Assembly (NCBI RefSeq): GCF_014844075.1
Contig: NZ_CP062165.1
Location: 5,828,001 to 5,892,000 of the forward strand
Length of the DNA: 64,000 nucleotides
Direction of reading: 5' to 3'
Origin: Paenibacillus sp. JNUCC-31
GTDB lineage: Bacteria; Bacillota; Bacilli; Paenibacillales; Paenibacillaceae
The notes under the pieces: model-generated
What the model saw: only the letters and a program-made list of their open reading frames with translations
Databases searched by the model: none
Told to the model about the DNA's origin: nothing
Part shown: one piece after another, positions 62,108 to 64,000 of the stretch
Position numbering within the stretch: the first letter of the stretch is position 1
How the letters are laid out: every line of letters starts with the position of its first letter
Translations under genes and position numbers: made by a program

Positions 62108-63412
62108 ATGTCTTCAGACCAAACGCATAACAACATAAATGTAGATCGATATTATCCTGCCGCCGGACGAGTGATTTTGCATGTCGATATGAATGCTTTT
62201 TATTGCTCTGTACATGAAGCCGAGGAACCGGAATTATATAGAGGAAAAGCGACGGCGGTTGCTGGCAGCAGTGAAGTGCGCAAAGGTGTCATTGTCACTT
62301 GTTCGTACACGGCTCGAAGCAGGGGCATATCCACAGGCATGGTTGTTCATCAAGCGTTGAAGAAGTGTCCTGAATTAATTGTGATTCGTCCGGATTTTCA
62401 TCTGTATCGAAAGTATTCGAGAGAATTCATGAAAATAGCCTACAGTTATACGCCGCTGCTCGAAGCGACCTCCATCGATGAATGTTACCTCGATATTACA
62501 GGTTCCAGACAGTTCGGTACGCCGCTGGAAATTGCGGAGAGTATTCAGAACAGAATCCGGGACGAACTGGGGTTGCCTTGTTCCATCGGAATTGCACCCA
62601 ATAAGCTGCTGGCCAAGATGGCCTCTGATTTGAAGAAACCGAACGGCATTTCGATTTTGCGGATGAGAGATGTGCCAGAGATCTTGTGGAAGAGACCTTG
62701 TAACGAGATGTTCGGAATTGGCAAGAAGACAGCCGAAAAGCTGAAGAAGCTGGGAATTGAAACGATCGGTCAATTGGCCAAATCAGACGAGCGGATGTTA
62801 ACGGATGTATTTGGAATCAATGGCTCCTGGCTGAAAAATTCAGCTAATGGCATTAATCATTCGGAAGTTCAGGCTGAACGTGAAGCGAACAAATCGATTG
62901 GACATACAACCACTCTGCCTGCGGACATATCTGAAATGCATGATGTACACCGGGTCTTGCTGAATATAAGTGACCAGGTTGCCAGACGACTGCGCAAGCA
63001 CGAAATGCTCAGTCAGGGCATTCAGATTACGATTCGTACACCAGATATGAAGACGATTACCAGATCACGGATGCTGGAAGTGCCTACCGAAGATGCGTCG
63101 ATTATATATCGGGAAGCCTGTGCTTTGTTTGCAAAGCATTGGGGCGGGGGCAAGCCGGTTCGTATGCTGGGCGTTACCCTGCAAACCCTAATTCCGCGTG
63201 AGGAATCGGCGGTACAGCTTGATCTGTTCGAATATGAACAGAAACCCAAAAAGGAAAATCTGATTCGTATTATGGATCAGTTGCGTGACAAATTTGGTGA
63301 GAATGCAGTCGTTACAGCTGGTATGCTGGGGGATGATCCTTCCGTGTTACTTCGCAATCACAAAGTTCGGGGGACCTCTCTGCAAAAAGATAATTTGCAA
63401 AGTCTCGATTAA
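62108..63412 (+). CDS. dinB: DNA polymerase IV (Y family)
   Basis: The 434-residue translesion polymerase has the catalytic Asp pair in HVDMNAFYCSVHE and SIDECYLDIT, IGIAPNKLLAKMASDLKKPNG, FGIGKKTAEKLKKLG (helix-hairpin-helix), a little-finger domain and a C-terminal clamp-binding motif QLDLF. No clear LexA box was seen in the upstream 80 bases. In-frame GTGs at 62099 and 62102 are alternatives to ATG 62108, which lies 11 bases from AAGGA. Confidence 0.94.
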   Translation: MSSDQTHNNINVDRYYPAAGRVILHVDMNAFYCSVHEAEEPELYRGKATAVAGSSEVRKGVIVTCSYTARSRGISTGMVVHQALKKCPELIVIRPDFHLYRKYSREFMKIAYSYTPLLEATSIDECYLDITGSRQFGTPLEIAESIQNRIRDELGLPCSIGIAPNKLLAKMASDLKKPNGISILRMRDVPEILWKRPCNEMFGIGKKTAEKLKKLGIETIGQLAKSDERMLTDVFGINGSWLKNSANGINHSEVQAEREANKSIGHTTTLPADISEMHDVHRVLLNISDQVARRLRKHEMLSQGIQITIRTPDMKTITRSRMLEVPTEDASIIYREACALFAKHWGGGKPVRMLGVTLQTLIPREESAVQLDLFEYEQKPKKENLIRIMDQLRDKFGENAVVTAGMLGDDPSVLLRNHKVRGTSLQKDNLQSLD

Positions 63413-63515
63413 ATAGGGCATAATGAAGTCTTGAGGTTGTAAAATAATTTGTAATAACTTTTACTTTGTATTAATATGTTCCTAGATAAAAATACTGTAC
63501 GTTCTCGAATAATAG

Positions 63516-63773
<258 letters not shown>

Positions 63774-63786
63774 TTCCTTTTATATG

Positions 63787-63831
63787 AAAAGCACATTCTA
63801 CTGTCATTGCGGCAGCGGGATGTGCTTTTTT
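63787..63831 (+). terminator. Terminator of the ferredoxin gene
   Basis: AAAAGCACAT and ATGTGCTTTT pair, with T6. Confidence 0.85.
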
Positions 63832-63938
63832 GTCGAATGTTGTGGGATTGATCCGGGTACTCAAGTCCTATGGATTTCTTGTCTTCATTTGCCGATATAT
63901 AGAGAAACGGAAAAAAAGGCGAAATGATGGAGGATCGG

Positions 63939-64000
63939 ATGCAAAATACTCATCTAAGAACATATGTAAAGAAACATCCCGATAATAAAATGGCATGGTA
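63939..64000 (+). CDS. Start of an unidentified gene (partial), possibly a TPR protein
   Basis: GGAGG (63929-63933) is five bases from ATG 63939, and the frame is open to the window end. The 20 visible residues (MQNTHLRTYVKKHPDNKMAW) suggest the first helix of a tetratricopeptide protein because of HPDNKMAW, but this is a guess from a short segment. Confidence 0.45.
   Translation, partial: MQNTHLRTYVKKHPDNKMAW

Overview
The window looks like an ordinary stretch of core chromosome from a Paenibacillus-like member of the Bacillales. Three things point there: Gram-positive ribosome binding sites (AGGAGG, with frequent TTG and GTG starts); gene families typical of the group (YtpB/DUF2600 terpene cyclase, the hemE-hemH-hemY set of the coproporphyrin-dependent haem route, YugP, YitT, YesL, DUF1450, oligoendopeptidase F, SpoVB-like flippase, LTA-synthase-type sulfatase); and intermediate base composition. 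The genus is an inference. I saw no rRNA, tRNA, CRISPR array, transposase, integrase or prophage genes.

Layout. 1-4.9 kb: the end of an M14 peptidase, a cysteine-less IscA-like/DUF1450 pair, a lipoprotein, an aldo/keto reductase, a 110-nt nested palindrome, a FrnE-type DsbA protein and a cytidine deaminase-like enzyme. 4.9-13.7 kb: LTA-synthase-like sulfatase, THUMP-type RNA methyltransferase, O-methyltransferase, secreted asparaginase, cytochrome P450 and an MFS exporter. 13.8-17.3 kb: overlapping hemE-hemH-hemY. 17.4-20.9 kb: CapA-like protein, glycerophosphodiesterase, FAH-family enzyme and a small secreted protein. 21-26 kb: an operon of MarR regulator, aryl-sulfotransferase-like protein and a sulfonate/taurine-type ABC importer, behind a promoter and an internal intrinsic terminator. 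26-34.6 kb: DUF92, TetR, Uup-type ABC-F, an amber-interrupted tiny gene, M42 peptidase, LapA-like protein, PepF with two possible starts, and cold shock protein. 34.6-41.1 kb (minus strand): a cell-surface group of MFS, two MOP-type flippases, an amidase_6 protein, a class F-like sortase and a tiny secreted His/Lys-rich LPKTG protein. 41.4-50.6 kb: YtpB, 6-phosphofructokinase, MATE exporter, DUF4015 protein, YitT, CshA-like helicase and YesL. 50.6-50.9 kb: a probable structured RNA, possibly 6S. 51-58.5 kb: Tpx, rhomboid protease, LysR, YugP with MerR, then amtB with a GlnD-like nucleotidyltransferase and a DnaQ-like exonuclease. 58.5-64 kb: JAMM peptidase, TlpA/ResA thioredoxin, citramalate synthase, a 35-aa membrane protein, DNA polymerase IV, ferredoxin and the start of one more gene.

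The best leads for something undescribed are the leader of the MarR/sulfotransferase operon (21.1-21.25 kb), the LPKTG protein lacking a membrane anchor beside its sortase (40.1-41.1 kb), the long palindrome at 3.3-3.4 kb, the two-start oligoendopeptidase F (33.55-33.72 kb), and the antisense arrangement of the amtB operon over the JAMM gene (58.5-59.07 kb). Several starts given here differ from the longest open frame because the ribosome binding site supports a shorter product; the reason is stated in each entry.
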